The notes below the pieces were generated by a model, which saw only the letters and a list, made by a program, of their open reading frames with translations, did not search any database and was not told the DNA's origin. The translations under genes were made by a program, and so were the position numbers. From positions 533,645 to 597,644 of the forward strand of contig WJPL01000003.1 of the NCBI GenBank assembly GCA_009649675.1: a stretch of DNA of 64,000 nt, given 5' to 3'. The first letter of the stretch is position 1. Every line of letters begins with the position of its first letter. Shown here piece after piece: positions 9,614-18,067 of the stretch. The stretch is from Alphaproteobacteria bacterium HT1-32. Lineage in GTDB: Bacteria; Pseudomonadota; Alphaproteobacteria; Rhodospirillales; HT1-32.

Positions 9614-10153
9614 GCTGAAGCCCCCAGTTGCGGCTTAATTACTTGGTAATCTTTATAAGCCCTTTGGATTAACCTGTAAACACTTCATGTAAATCTTTCG
9701 AGCACTATAGCCAACCCGCCCAAAACAATGATTTCGAGTCGTTTCAACCATACCTAAAATTCAGGACAATATATTGTTTTTTATAAGCTTTATGGATTAT
9801 GAAAATTTTTTCGGCAATATCTTCAGACAAAGACATGATCGAACACAGAAAAATGGTTAACGATTTTTATTATGGTTAAACTATATGGTTAACAGAGATG
9901 ATTGCCTGAATCAGGCGGCCTGAAAGTGTAATCCAGCCATCCGGAGCCAGCCATTCCCGCCAGAAAGGTTAACGGCAGTTTCATAAAGGCCTGTAATACA
10001 GAGAATTTTCTGCGCTGTCGCGTTAACCAATCTATACAACCGCGCCGAAGCCGGTAAACAAAACCGGAAAGAAACTTATTTAATTAATTGACAGTATTAA
10101 AAAGAAATAAAGCGACACTTTTACTATAGTATACTTGAGCATCTGGACCATGG
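9614..10153. other. AT-rich gene-free region upstream of the T6SS operon
   Basis: I find no credible gene in these 540 bp. The region is visibly richer in A and T than its surroundings. It holds three exact TTAACCAT sites (annotated separately), three near matches (TTAACCAA at 10023-10030 on plus, TTAACCTT at 9965-9972 on minus, TTAACCTG at 9668-9675 on plus) and several A/T tracts. Both flanking genes read on the minus strand, so the region ends the SprA-related gene and most likely contains the promoter of tssB. No convincing sigma-70 or sigma-54 promoter could be fixed by eye. Confidence 0.7.
9853..9892 (-). promoter_or_regulatory. Cluster of three CtrA half-sites (TTAACCAT)
   Basis: ATGGTTAA occurs at 9853-9860, 9872-9879 and 9885-9892, which reads TTAACCAT on the minus strand, the direction of tssB. 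This octamer is the known CtrA half-site motif of alphaproteobacteria. Start-to-start spacing is 19 and 13 bp, so they are separate boxes rather than a tandem repeat. The nearest box is 240 bp from the tssB start. CtrA control of this T6SS is an inference. Confidence 0.55.
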
Positions 10154-10867
10154 TCAGGCAATAAGCCCCAGCCGCCCCTTTGCCCTCTCTGAAGCGGCCA
10201 GTTCAGCAGCCTGTCTGTAACGGTCTATCATCCCGCCCGCCCTGTATGATGTGGCAACATCTTCTGCCGCTGCCGTTTCGAAAGGCGAATTCCCCTCCCC
10301 TCTCTCCTCGGCCCGCTGTTGCCGGAGTTCTGCCTGGGCCTGCGCTTTCTGGGCATCAGCCTGGGCGGCTACGGCCCGGTCCTGAGCAGATGGCTCCGAC
10401 GGTGCCAGAGCTGCCCGCTTCACGACTTCCATTTTACGGATGGTCGCTTCCGGGTCTCCCCGCACCGGCGAAGCATCAATCTTCACCTCCCCGCCGACCG
10501 CGTAACTGGCACCATCCGGCCCACGCACGGTATCGTAACTGGGAGAGCCCGCGTAAGGACCACCTTTCGCAGCATGCGCCTGCTCATGCTGCCGCACTTC
10601 CCGGTCCCGTTGCCGGAGATCATCGACAATTTCCTGCTCTTCTTCGGTCAGCTGATTGGGGTCAGCTTCCGCTTCTGTTTCGGACTGTGCGATGACCGCA
10701 TTGTCCGACGACAGCCGTTGATCTGATATACTGTAGGCTGGGGATTGTGCGCCCGGCGCAGCCGAAAGGCCCTCTGGCCGCGGGCTCCGGACCGGCGGGT
10801 CAGATGGCAGACCGGCCTTCTGAAAAGGAGCCGCCGCCCGGGAAGTTGCTGTCAAAGCCAACGTCAT
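10154..10867 (-). CDS. SprA-related putative metalloprotease-like protein with HExxH motif
   Basis: The protein has 237 residues from ATG 10867, which has GGAG eight bases upstream; the TTG just before adds one residue. The N-terminal half is proline- and alanine-rich and looks disordered. The conserved core is [20 protein letters not shown], then [30 protein letters not shown] and [18 protein letters not shown], which I recognise as the SprA-related family. HEQAH fits the HExxH zinc-binding signature, so a peptidase is possible, but I know of no proven activity for the family. No signal peptide or membrane segment is evident. It lies upstream of the T6SS on the same strand but 540 bp away, so shared function is not supported. 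Confidence 0.82.
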   Translation of the reverse strand: MTLALTATSRAAAPFQKAGLPSDPPVRSPRPEGLSAAPGAQSPAYSISDQRLSSDNAVIAQSETEAEADPNQLTEEEQEIVDDLRQRDREVRQHEQAHAAKGGPYAGSPSYDTVRGPDGASYAVGGEVKIDASPVRGDPEATIRKMEVVKRAALAPSEPSAQDRAVAAQADAQKAQAQAELRQQRAEERGEGNSPFETAAAEDVATSYRAGGMIDRYRQAAELAASERAKGRLGLIA

Positions 10868-10966
10868 CAACGTCGCTCCGCCGCGTTTGAGTCACGTCTC
10901 ATCATGTCTGAGACGGCGACGACCGGATCAACCCGGCCGTCATCCCTCCCGAAAGACCGGCAGGAA

Positions 10967-11905
10967 CTATCCGTCAGCCTTCAGACGGGCTGTCACTTCT
11001 GCCAGACGTTCCGACACAACATCATTCTCAACCTGCATCGTACCGGCATTCTCATGTCCGCCGCCGCCATATCCGAGGCAAATTTCACCGATATTCGATT
11101 TGCTTGAACGATTGGTGATCGATTTACCGATAGCAAACACCGTATTCTGCTGACGCAGCCCCCAGATGACATGGATGGACACATTCACTTCCGGGAACAG
11201 GGCATAAATCATGAACCTGTTGCCGACATGGATCGTGTCTTCCTCGCGCAGATCAAGGACCAGCACATTGCCGTCAATCTTTGCACAGCGTTTAAGCTGC
11301 TCCTTGAAAGGGCCAGCCTGTTCCATGTACTCGACAACACGCTCACGTACATCCGGATTATACAGAATATCCTCGATATCCTGAGTGCGGCACATATCGA
11401 TCAGCTCCATCATGAGCTGATAATTGGAAATACGGAAATGCCGGAAACGGCCAAGCCCGGTGCGCGCATCCATCAGATAGTTCAGCAGGATCCAGCCATT
11501 CGGCTTGATAATCTCGTCTTCGCTGAGCTGCGCGGAATCCCCCTTATCGACGGCTTCCATCATTTCTTCAGAGACCGTGGGGAAAGCTTCCTTGCCACCG
11601 TAATAGTCATAGACCACACGGGCAGCAGATGGCGCGTCCGGAACTGTTATGTAATTCTCGGGTATCTCATCAAGGCGGAGCGTTTCGCTCAGATGATGGT
11701 CGAACGCCAGATGTGCGCCAGCCACGTAGGGCAGGTTGGTGGTGATATCATTGGCCGTTATGTCAATTGTGCCATCCTGCATGTCCTTGGGATGGACGAA
11801 CTTGATATCGTTGATCATACCAAGCTCCTTGAACAGGACCGCGCAAACGAGCCCGTCAAAGTCACTACGTGTCACAAGGCGAAATTTTTTCTTATCTTCA
11901 CTCAA
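10967..11905 (-). CDS. DHH-family phosphoesterase (exopolyphosphatase-like)
   Basis: Predicted DHH/DHHA1 phosphoesterase acting on phosphodiester or phosphoanhydride bonds; the substrate cannot be told from sequence. The motifs are RSDFDGLVCA (first metal Asp), FDHHL (the DHH motif) and a C-terminal GYGGGGHENAG, the DHHA1 substrate-binding glycine loop. The start is uncertain: TTG 11905 has GGGAG eight bases upstream and gives LSEDKKKFRLV; GTG 11938 would add 11 residues but has GGAG only two bases away. The family includes oligoribonuclease/pAp-phosphatase-like and polyphosphatase-like members. It is transcribed alone, between the SprA-related gene and a DMT permease. Confidence 0.85.
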   Translation of the reverse strand: MSEDKKKFRLVTRSDFDGLVCAVLFKELGMINDIKFVHPKDMQDGTIDITANDITTNLPYVAGAHLAFDHHLSETLRLDEIPENYITVPDAPSAARVVYDYYGGKEAFPTVSEEMMEAVDKGDSAQLSEDEIIKPNGWILLNYLMDARTGLGRFRHFRISNYQLMMELIDMCRTQDIEDILYNPDVRERVVEYMEQAGPFKEQLKRCAKIDGNVLVLDLREEDTIHVGNRFMIYALFPEVNVSIHVIWGLRQQNTVFAIGKSITNRSSKSNIGEICLGYGGGGHENAGTMQVENDVVSERLAEVTARLKADG

Positions 11906-11988
11906 AACATGCTCTCCCGAACGGAATGTGCTCCGCACTACTCCAACACTGCATGCAATGTACCCGAAACAAGTTCATTTACAACAGA

Positions 11989-12873
11989 TCACCCGCCGCC
12001 CTCATCCTCCCGCACCGCCTGCCGGCGAAGGATGAAAATTCCGCTGACGGCAATGATCCCCGCCCCGGAAAGCATCAGCCCCGTCGGTATATCCCCCCAG
12101 ACCAGATAACCGATCAGAATCGCCCAGATTAACGAAAGATAATCAAAAGGAGCGATCAGCGACGCTTCAGCCAGGCGATAGGCAAGCGTCAGAATGATGA
12201 CGCCTGCGCCATAACAGACACCTGCAATCAGAATAACCGGCAGGTCCGAAACCGGCGGCGTCCGCCAGTCCGGCAGCGCAACCACACCCGTCACGAAGAT
12301 CACCGTCAATGCGAGATACAGCATCATCGACGAAGCCGTTTCAGACAGGGCATACTGACGGGTAAATATCTGCATCAGCGCATAGGCAAGTGTTGCAACC
12401 AGCGCCAGCAGGGTTACCGGCTGTACCAGTCCCTCAGAGGTCGGCTGCAGAATGACAATAACACCGGCGAATCCCGTAACCACCGCCGCCCACCGTCGCC
12501 AGCCCACCTTTTCGCCGAGCATCAGGATGGAACAAAGTGTGATGAAGACCGGCGCCGCCAGAACAACAGAGGTAATCGCCGCCAGTTCCATTTCGGTAAT
12601 CGCCGTAAAAAACGCAAACATGGCAATCAGGGCAGAACCGATACGCAGAACATGCGCCCGCAAGCTTCTGATCCGCAGGGCACCCGGCTGCCAGGTGAAC
12701 CATATATAGACCAGTGTCGGGACCAGTCCGATCACGGTCCGCATGAACAGCACCTGACTGACCGGGTAATCAGCCACCAGCCATTTCATACAGGCATCCA
12801 TTGCCACCAGAATCAGTGTCGCGCCGGTAATCAGTAAAATGGCGGTGACCGGCCGGTCTGAAGAGGAAGTCAT
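11989..12873 (-). CDS. DMT superfamily permease, EamA type
   Basis: Inner-membrane drug/metabolite transporter of the EamA type, with ten predicted hydrophobic segments in two five-helix repeats. I start it at ATG 12873 (MTSSSDRPVTAILLI), where GAGG stands eight bases upstream; a longer reading to 13008 would put 45 hydrophilic residues ahead of the first helix and is unlikely. Family features include the MDACMKWLVADYPVSQVLFMR opening and a second repeat with APFDYLSLIWAILIGYLVWGD. It is divergent from the IclR gene, with a palindrome in between, so it could belong to the same regulon. The substrate is unknown. Confidence 0.88.
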   Translation of the reverse strand: MTSSSDRPVTAILLITGATLILVAMDACMKWLVADYPVSQVLFMRTVIGLVPTLVYIWFTWQPGALRIRSLRAHVLRIGSALIAMFAFFTAITEMELAAITSVVLAAPVFITLCSILMLGEKVGWRRWAAVVTGFAGVIVILQPTSEGLVQPVTLLALVATLAYALMQIFTRQYALSETASSMMLYLALTVIFVTGVVALPDWRTPPVSDLPVILIAGVCYGAGVIILTLAYRLAEASLIAPFDYLSLIWAILIGYLVWGDIPTGLMLSGAGIIAVSGIFILRRQAVREDEGGG

Positions 12874-12998
12874 CAAACGCCTCGTGAAGGGCACAAACTG
12901 TTTCTCTTTCCCTTTTGCACCGCTCACCGACTTTTGCCAAACCGACACTGCGTGACAAAGGGCGACAGCCTGCCTATCAAGCGCCCCCGAAACAGATC

Positions 12999-13013
12999 GT
13001 GACATCACGTCAC
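12999..13013. promoter_or_regulatory. Candidate IclR operator 1 (GTGAC-N5-GTCAC)
   Basis: A perfect palindrome GTGACatcacGTCAC followed by ATTTTT lies 44 bp before the iclR start and about 125 bp before the divergent DMT permease start. The same core recurs at 13842-13856 before the ABC importer. Two exact copies bracketing a regulator gene suggest its own binding site and autoregulation. The role is inferred. Confidence 0.6.
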
Positions 13014-13056
13014 ATTTTTCACAAAATATTCAAAACAATAACAGGAACACTCATCC

Positions 13057-13824
13057 GTGTCGGACAAAGTGGAAACCAACTCCGCCATTCAGAAGGCGCT
13101 GTCGGTGATGGAAGCCATTACCAAGAATGGCCGCCCTCTCAGCATTGCAGATATCTCGCATGAACTGGAACTGCCCAGACAGACCATTCACCGGACAGTC
13201 CAGCAACTGGAAGCACTCGGGCTGCTGCAGAAAGACCCGCATCGCGAACGTTTCGGGGTCGGCCCCCGGCTGAAGACACTGGCAATCAACACGGTCTCTG
13301 CCGGCAACGCCACGGGCACCCGCGCAATCCTTCAGGATCTCGTTGGTGAGATTAATGAAACCTGCAATGTCGGCATCCTCGACGATCATGAAGTCCTCTA
13401 TATTGACCGGGTAGAATGTGACTGGCCGCTTCGCGTTCAGCTTCAGGCTGGCAGCCGGGTCCCGGTCCATTGTACGGCCATCGGAAAGCTGCTTCTGGCG
13501 CATCAGGAAGAAGACGCCCAGCAGCGGATTCTGAAAACCGCTGACCTGCGTCGCTATACCAAACACACCATCACCGATCCCGGTGTTCTGGAAGCACAAC
13601 TGGCGCAGATCGTGGCCCAGGGCTACTCGATCAATAATCAGGAAGACGCCATTGGCCTCATCGCCCTCGCCGTTCCCGTTCGCAATGCGGATGGTCTGGT
13701 TATTGCCGGTCTGGGCGTTCATGCCCCGGAACCGAGATTCAATATCAAACAGGCGCTTGACCGGCTCGCCACCCTGCGTGCGGCAGCAGGTCGCCTGCAA
13801 ACGGTCCTGTCAGACCCGACCTGA
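13057..13824 (+). CDS. IclR family transcriptional regulator
   Basis: 255-residue regulator with an N-terminal winged helix-turn-helix (about 10-60: SAIQKALSVMEAI, SIADISHELELPRQTIHRTVQQLEALGLL) and a C-terminal IclR effector domain with the GSRVPVHCTAIGKLLLA and GYSINNQEDAIGLIALAVPV segments. It starts at GTG 13057, preceded by AGGAA. It directly precedes the importer and catabolic genes 13982-21704 on the same strand and is flanked on both sides by identical palindromes, so it is very likely the local regulator. IclR proteins may repress or activate; which applies here cannot be seen, nor can the ligand. Confidence 0.92.
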   Translation: MSDKVETNSAIQKALSVMEAITKNGRPLSIADISHELELPRQTIHRTVQQLEALGLLQKDPHRERFGVGPRLKTLAINTVSAGNATGTRAILQDLVGEINETCNVGILDDHEVLYIDRVECDWPLRVQLQAGSRVPVHCTAIGKLLLAHQEEDAQQRILKTADLRRYTKHTITDPGVLEAQLAQIVAQGYSINNQEDAIGLIALAVPVRNADGLVIAGLGVHAPEPRFNIKQALDRLATLRAAAGRLQTVLSDPT

Positions 13825-13835
13825 TCATAATTTGT

Positions 13836-13862
13836 AAAATTGTGACGCCTCGTCACAATTTT
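13836..13862. promoter_or_regulatory. Candidate IclR operator 2, extended 27-bp palindrome
   Basis: The arms AAAATTGTGAC and GTCACAATTTT are perfectly complementary over 11 bp around the spacer gcctc; the core GTGAC-N5-GTCAC is at 13842-13856 and equals operator 1. It starts 11 bp after the iclR stop and lies 119 bp before the binding-protein start. It is followed by T residues, so it could also act as a weak terminator, but the low G+C stem and the second copy upstream of iclR favour an operator. Confidence 0.6.
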
Positions 13863-13981
13863 TATTGACTTTGAAATCAGATACCCGAACCCTGTCGATA
13901 TGTCCTGAAGGATCGGAGCCGGTTGGCCTGGTTCCTTGAAACGGGCTCAACGACCTAAAAACAACGACAGGGAAAACTGAT

Positions 13982-14968
13982 ATGTCGCGCAGATCGTTTA
14001 CCAGAACAGTTATCGGAGCTTTGTTCGGTTCAGCTGTGGCCTGCAGCCTGCCTCTCGCCACCGCTTCCGCTACGGACACCATCAATTTCGGCACACAGCC
14101 CGCGACCATGCCGATCTACATCGCCCGGGAGATGGGGCTCCTCGACAAGATCGAGAAGAAGCATGACGTTAAAATCGAGTTTAAGGTGTTCTCCTATGGT
14201 GCACCGGAAAATCAGGCACTGGCTGCCGGTGAACTGCAGATTGCCTCGGCGGGAATGGGCCCGGCAATCGTCGCCGCCGCACGGCTTCCGGCCAAGTTGC
14301 TCGCCATCTCGATCCTGGAGCAGACCGCAATCATTATCCCCGCAGATTCCGGCATCAAGACTGTCGCTGAACTGAAGGGCAAAAAGATCGCGTTCCCCGG
14401 CAAGGGCTCACAGCAATATCCTTTGCTGGTCAAGGCGCTGGCTGATGCCGGACTGAGCCTGGACGACGTGCAGCTGTTCAAGACCAAGGGCTCTGATGTC
14501 CCGACCCTGCTGGCCAACAAAAGCGTCGATGCAGGTATCACCTGGGATCCACATGTCTCCAATGCTCTCGCCGCCGGAACTTCGAAAGTCCTGCTGAAGG
14601 CCGAGAAGATTCTGCCGATCAAGGCCGGTCATTACATTGGTAACGGCGTTTATGCCCGTGAAGATTTCATCGCGGCACGCCCGGAACTGGTTCAGGACCT
14701 GATCGGCTCTATCGTCGAAGCCATTGACTTCATTCTGGCAAACGAGGAAGCGGCCGTAAAAATGTGGGCCAAACAGATCGGCTTCCCTGAAGAAGTTATC
14801 CGGTTTGCGCTTGCCGAGAAAATTTCCGTCTACAACCGTGATGTAGCCCCTGAAGCATCGACAATCGAGGCGTACACAAAGTTCCTCAAAGATGCCGATA
14901 TCCTGAAGCCGGATGACAATCCGAAATTCGACGACAGCTTTGCGAAGAAAGCACTGGCGCCGAAATGA
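13982..14968 (+). CDS. ABC importer substrate-binding protein, SsuA/TauA (NMT1-like) family
   Basis: Periplasmic binding protein of the nitrate/sulfonate/taurine/thiamine-precursor type, 328 residues. The N-terminus MSRRSFTRTVIGALFGSAVA resembles a twin-arginine signal (SRRSFT) with likely cleavage after ATASA near residue 31. The mature part has INFGTQPATMPIYIAREMGLL, the usual opening of the family, plus AGELQIASAGMGPAIVAA and GLSLDDVQLFKTKGSDVPTLL. These families bind many small acids and sulfonates, so the ligand is open; neighbours suggest a hydroxydicarboxylate, an amide of one, or a related compound. A stable hairpin follows directly after the gene. Confidence 0.9.
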   Translation: MSRRSFTRTVIGALFGSAVACSLPLATASATDTINFGTQPATMPIYIAREMGLLDKIEKKHDVKIEFKVFSYGAPENQALAAGELQIASAGMGPAIVAAARLPAKLLAISILEQTAIIIPADSGIKTVAELKGKKIAFPGKGSQQYPLLVKALADAGLSLDDVQLFKTKGSDVPTLLANKSVDAGITWDPHVSNALAAGTSKVLLKAEKILPIKAGHYIGNGVYAREDFIAARPELVQDLIGSIVEAIDFILANEEAAVKMWAKQIGFPEEVIRFALAEKISVYNRDVAPEASTIEAYTKFLKDADILKPDDNPKFDDSFAKKALAPK

Positions 14969-14975
14969 CCTGATC

Positions 14976-15009
14976 CCGGTGCTGCCGCAATTTCACGCAG
15001 CGGCACCGG
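14976..15009 (+). terminator. Hairpin after the binding-protein gene (attenuator-like)
   Basis: CCGGTGCTGC at 14976-14985 pairs with GCGGCACCGG at 15000-15009 (10 bp, one G-U) around a 14-base loop, eight bases after the binding-protein stop. Only a short ATTTC follows, so it may protect the upstream mRNA or end part of the transcripts before the permease gene rather than stop all of them. Confidence 0.55.
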
Positions 15010-15086
15010 ATTTCAGCGAACGTTAACTTCACAAATCGACCCGCCATCGGCTTGCCCGGTGTAACGGGAGGGGGAAACCGGGAAAG

Positions 15087-15851
15087 ATGTCCGCATCAAA
15101 CAAACGCGCCGGGACAGTTCTGCCTTATCTGTACGCAGCCCTGTTCATTATCACGATCTGGCAAATGGTTGTCAGCTTTACCAACGCACATGTCACTCTA
15201 TTGCCGTCACCTCTGCTGACCGCACAATCCTTCTTCGAACTGGTCGTCACCGGAGAACTGTTCATTCATATCGGTGCCAGCCTGGGGCGGGTGATATCGG
15301 CCTGGGCCCTCTCAGCACTGGTTGCCATTCCGCTTGGCCTTGCCATGGGACGCTGGGGGTGGTTTGAGCGGCTTGTCGATCCGGTTATCGAACTGTTCCG
15401 CCCGATCTCGCCACTGGCCTGGATTCCGCTGGCCATTCTCTGGTTCGGTATTGGCGAGACCGGCAAGATCTTCATCATTTTTATTGCGACATTCTTTCCC
15501 ATTCTGCTGAACACGGTCTCCGGCGTAAAAAGCGTCGATCCGGTGCTGATCCGCGCCGGGCAGGTGCTGGGCTGTAACGATGACCGGTCTCTGTTCATCA
15601 AGGTCATCCTGCCCGCTGCCATGCCAACCATCGTGGTCGGGCTGCGGATATCCTTTGGCACCGGCTGGGCCGCAATCATTGCAGCTGAACTTGTCGCAGC
15701 GCAGATCGGCCTTGGCTATCTGATTGCCGACGGCATGGAAATTCTGCGCTCTGACCTGGTGCTCGTCGGCATGGTCACAATCGGTGTGCTCGGCGTCCTC
15801 ATTGATGCGGTCTTCAGACTGCTCAACAACCGATTTTCCTGGGGAGGATAA
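15087..15851 (+). CDS. ABC importer permease, SsuC/TauC-like
   Basis: Inner-membrane permease, 254 residues with about six transmembrane segments and the BPD_transp_1 layout. The cytoplasmic coupling motif appears as VLGCNDDRSLFIKVILPAAMPTIVVGLRI, the EAA loop that contacts the ATPase. The SPLAWIPLAILWFGIGETGKIFIIFIATFFPI stretch is diagnostic for the SsuC/TauC/NrtB type. Start ATG 15087 follows CCGGGAAAG. It lies 118 bp after the binding-protein gene, with a hairpin between, and 5 bp before the ATPase gene, so the permease and ATPase form one unit. Confidence 0.93.
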   Translation: MSASNKRAGTVLPYLYAALFIITIWQMVVSFTNAHVTLLPSPLLTAQSFFELVVTGELFIHIGASLGRVISAWALSALVAIPLGLAMGRWGWFERLVDPVIELFRPISPLAWIPLAILWFGIGETGKIFIIFIATFFPILLNTVSGVKSVDPVLIRAGQVLGCNDDRSLFIKVILPAAMPTIVVGLRISFGTGWAAIIAAELVAAQIGLGYLIADGMEILRSDLVLVGMVTIGVLGVLIDAVFRLLNNRFSWGG

Positions 15852-15856
15852 GCGAC

Positions 15857-16714
15857 ATGTCATCCATTGAGACCATAACCAATCCAGCCATCTCCACAGA
15901 CGGCAGCACCGGAAAATCCAAGGGAATATCCGTGAAGAATGTTGGCGTTACCTTCAATGCCGGTGAGGAGAACGAAGTCGAGGCGCTGCATCCCGTTGCC
16001 ATTGACTTTGTCCCCGGTGACTTCATCGCGCTGGTCGGTCCGTCAGGCTGTGGTAAATCAACACTGCTCAATGTTCTGGCCGGTTTCATCAACCCGTCAA
16101 CGGGCAAGGCCCTGATCGGCGAGGATGAAGTTACCGAGCCTGATATCGATCATGGCATGGTGTTTCAGGATTATGCTCTGTTTCCCTGGCTGAATGTCAT
16201 CGACAATGTCTCCTTCGGTCTGGAACGCATGGGCATGAACAAGGCCGACCGTTATGCCAAGGCACGTGAATATCTTGCCATGGTCGGTCTGCAGGATTTT
16301 GCCGAGAAGCGGACCAACGAGCTGTCCGGCGGTATGAAACAGCGGGTCGCGATTGCCCGTGTCTTTGCAACCGATCCCTCCGTCATTCTGATGGATGAAC
16401 CATTTGGTGCGCTGGATGCCCTGACCCGCCGTTTTCTGCAGCATCAGCTACTTGAGATCTGGCAGAAGAACCGCCGCACCGTCGTCTTCGTCACCCATTC
16501 GGTGCAGGAGGCAGTTTATCTGGCAAACCGCGTCATCGTCATGACCGCACGACCCGGGCAGATCAAACTCGACCTGCCGATTGAACTGCCCCACCCCCGG
16601 GATTTCTCCTCCAGCGAATTCAGGAAATATGAGAAAATGGTATACGATCAGCTGGATGAAGAACTGGCCAAAACCTTCCAGCTGGAAGGCGGAAAAGGCA
16701 CGTTCGTTGACTAG
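15857..16714 (+). CDS. ABC importer ATPase, SsuB/TauB-like
   Basis: Cytoplasmic ATP-binding subunit, 285 residues. Motifs: Walker A GPSGCGKST, Q-loop VFQDYALFPWL, signature LSGGMKQRVAIARV, Walker B VILMDEPFGALDALTR and H-loop VFVTHSVQEAVYLANRV. The N-terminus carries about 20 extra Ser/Thr-rich residues before the ISVKNVGVTF strand. It closes the importer and overlaps the following amidase start by about 8 bp if that gene begins at TTG 16707, linking import to the catabolic genes. Confidence 0.94.
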   Translation: MSSIETITNPAISTDGSTGKSKGISVKNVGVTFNAGEENEVEALHPVAIDFVPGDFIALVGPSGCGKSTLLNVLAGFINPSTGKALIGEDEVTEPDIDHGMVFQDYALFPWLNVIDNVSFGLERMGMNKADRYAKAREYLAMVGLQDFAEKRTNELSGGMKQRVAIARVFATDPSVILMDEPFGALDALTRRFLQHQLLEIWQKNRRTVVFVTHSVQEAVYLANRVIVMTARPGQIKLDLPIELPHPRDFSSSEFRKYEKMVYDQLDEELAKTFQLEGGKGTFVD

Positions 16715-17969
16715 GGCCGGCGAAGCCCTGGTGAAGGATACTTCCGGCACCAGTTGTCGCACTGCCGTCGAGGCGTTTCTGCAACGTCTCGGCGACCGTG
16801 AACCGACAGTCCGGGCCTTCATCGATGTTCAGCCGGAGCGGCTGCGACGTGAAGCAGACTGTCTGGACCGTATCAGCCCGGACCAGCGCCAGTCGCTGTT
16901 CGGCATGCTTGTCGCGGTGAAGGAAATCTTCGACGTCAGCGGATATCGCTGTAGCTGGGGAACGGAAATTCATCGCGACCGCATACCACATACCGACGCT
17001 CTTGCGGTCAGACGTCTGAAAGCGGCGGATGCCCTGATCGCCGGGACAACCGTCTCGACGGAATATGCCCTTGCCCGCACCGGACCGACAACCAATCCGC
17101 ATGACCCCGGCCGGACCCCCGGTGCCTCATCGCAGGGCTCTGCCGCTGCTGTCGGGGCCGGAATCACGGATGTTGCCATTGGTTCACAGACCATCGGCTC
17201 GGTCATCCGGCCGGCAGCCTATTGCGGTTGTATCGGGTTCAAGCCGACCTGGAATCTGTGCAGCCTGTCAGGGGCAATGCCACTGTCACCCGCACTGGAT
17301 CACATCGGACTGATCGCCCGTGATCCCGCATTGGTGCGCCGCCTGCTGACTGTGCTAACCGACCGGCCCGTCGCCCCGGCTCCAGTCGGAAAGCTGCGTC
17401 AGTTGCGTCCATGGTTCAGCGACGTCATTGACCCGGCAATGTTTGATGCATGCAACAAGGCTACATCTCTGCTGTCGGCAGACTATGGGCAGGCAGAAGA
17501 CCTGTCTCTTCCGGACAACATCGCAAGTCAGGAAGAGCAGCTTCTGGAAATCATTCTGGCAGCAGGAATGTCCCGCTCGCATGGCGCGGACTTCGACCGC
17601 TCAGGCGACCTGATGAGCGAACGTGTCGCCGGTCTGATCGTCAAAGGCCGAGATCTCAACTCGACAGACCTCGATCAGGCGCTCTCTCTGAGAAGCCAGA
17701 TCGCCGCACAGATCGACGATCTGATTGGTGATGATGTTCTGATCATGCCCGCAACCACCGGCGTTGCTCCCCTGCTGTCTGACGGAACCGGATCAAGAAG
17801 TCCGCAGCGGCTCTGGTCGCTGACCGGTCAGCCCGCGATTACCGTACCTGTCAGTGATCATCAGGGGTTGCCTGTTGGTGTTCAGCTTATAGCCGCCCGT
17901 CAGCATGACGACGCCCTGCTGACGGTGGCAGAGCAGCTTTATCAGGCAACTGCCGGACCGAAGGACTGA
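16707..17969 (+). CDS. Amidase signature family hydrolase
   Basis: Amidase-signature enzyme hydrolysing a C-N amide bond, about 420 residues. The catalytic Ser-cisSer-Lys set is visible: Lys in MLVAVKEIFDV, the cis-Ser in PGASSQGSAAAV, and the nucleophile Ser in GSQTIGSVIRPAAYCG. The start is uncertain. TTG 16707 overlaps the ATPase stop and has GGAAAAGG upstream; GTG 16731 is an alternative. The open frame back to 16581 runs antiphase over the ATPase and is not credible as coding. Position suggests it acts on the imported compound, or frees ammonia from an amide of a hydroxy acid. Substrates in this family cannot be read from sequence. Confidence 0.88.
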   Translation: MTRAGEALVKDTSGTSCRTAVEAFLQRLGDREPTVRAFIDVQPERLRREADCLDRISPDQRQSLFGMLVAVKEIFDVSGYRCSWGTEIHRDRIPHTDALAVRRLKAADALIAGTTVSTEYALARTGPTTNPHDPGRTPGASSQGSAAAVGAGITDVAIGSQTIGSVIRPAAYCGCIGFKPTWNLCSLSGAMPLSPALDHIGLIARDPALVRRLLTVLTDRPVAPAPVGKLRQLRPWFSDVIDPAMFDACNKATSLLSADYGQAEDLSLPDNIASQEEQLLEIILAAGMSRSHGADFDRSGDLMSERVAGLIVKGRDLNSTDLDQALSLRSQIAAQIDDLIGDDVLIMPATTGVAPLLSDGTGSRSPQRLWSLTGQPAITVPVSDHQGLPVGVQLIAARQHDDALLTVAEQLYQATAGPKD

Positions 17970-18067
17970 CCCTTACCCGGAATTGAAACCGCTCCAATCA
18001 TTGCGTTGACTCCGGCATGGACCGGCGCAATACCCGACGCAGAATCAGATCTGCGCAGGAGCCGGGA

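Noticed and set aside
13051-13800. Open frame antisense to iclR
   Set aside because: iclR has complete HTH and effector domains and a proper start; the antisense protein has no recognisable motif.
13836-13862. Palindrome read as terminator of iclR only
   Set aside because: The stem is A/T-rich and its core equals another palindrome upstream of iclR, which a terminator would not explain. An operator role is favoured, though both may apply.
16581-16706. N-terminal extension of the amidase overlapping the ATPase gene by about 130 bp
   Set aside because: The added residues have no similarity to amidases and the ATPase frame is well conserved there; TTG 16707 or GTG 16731 is a better start.
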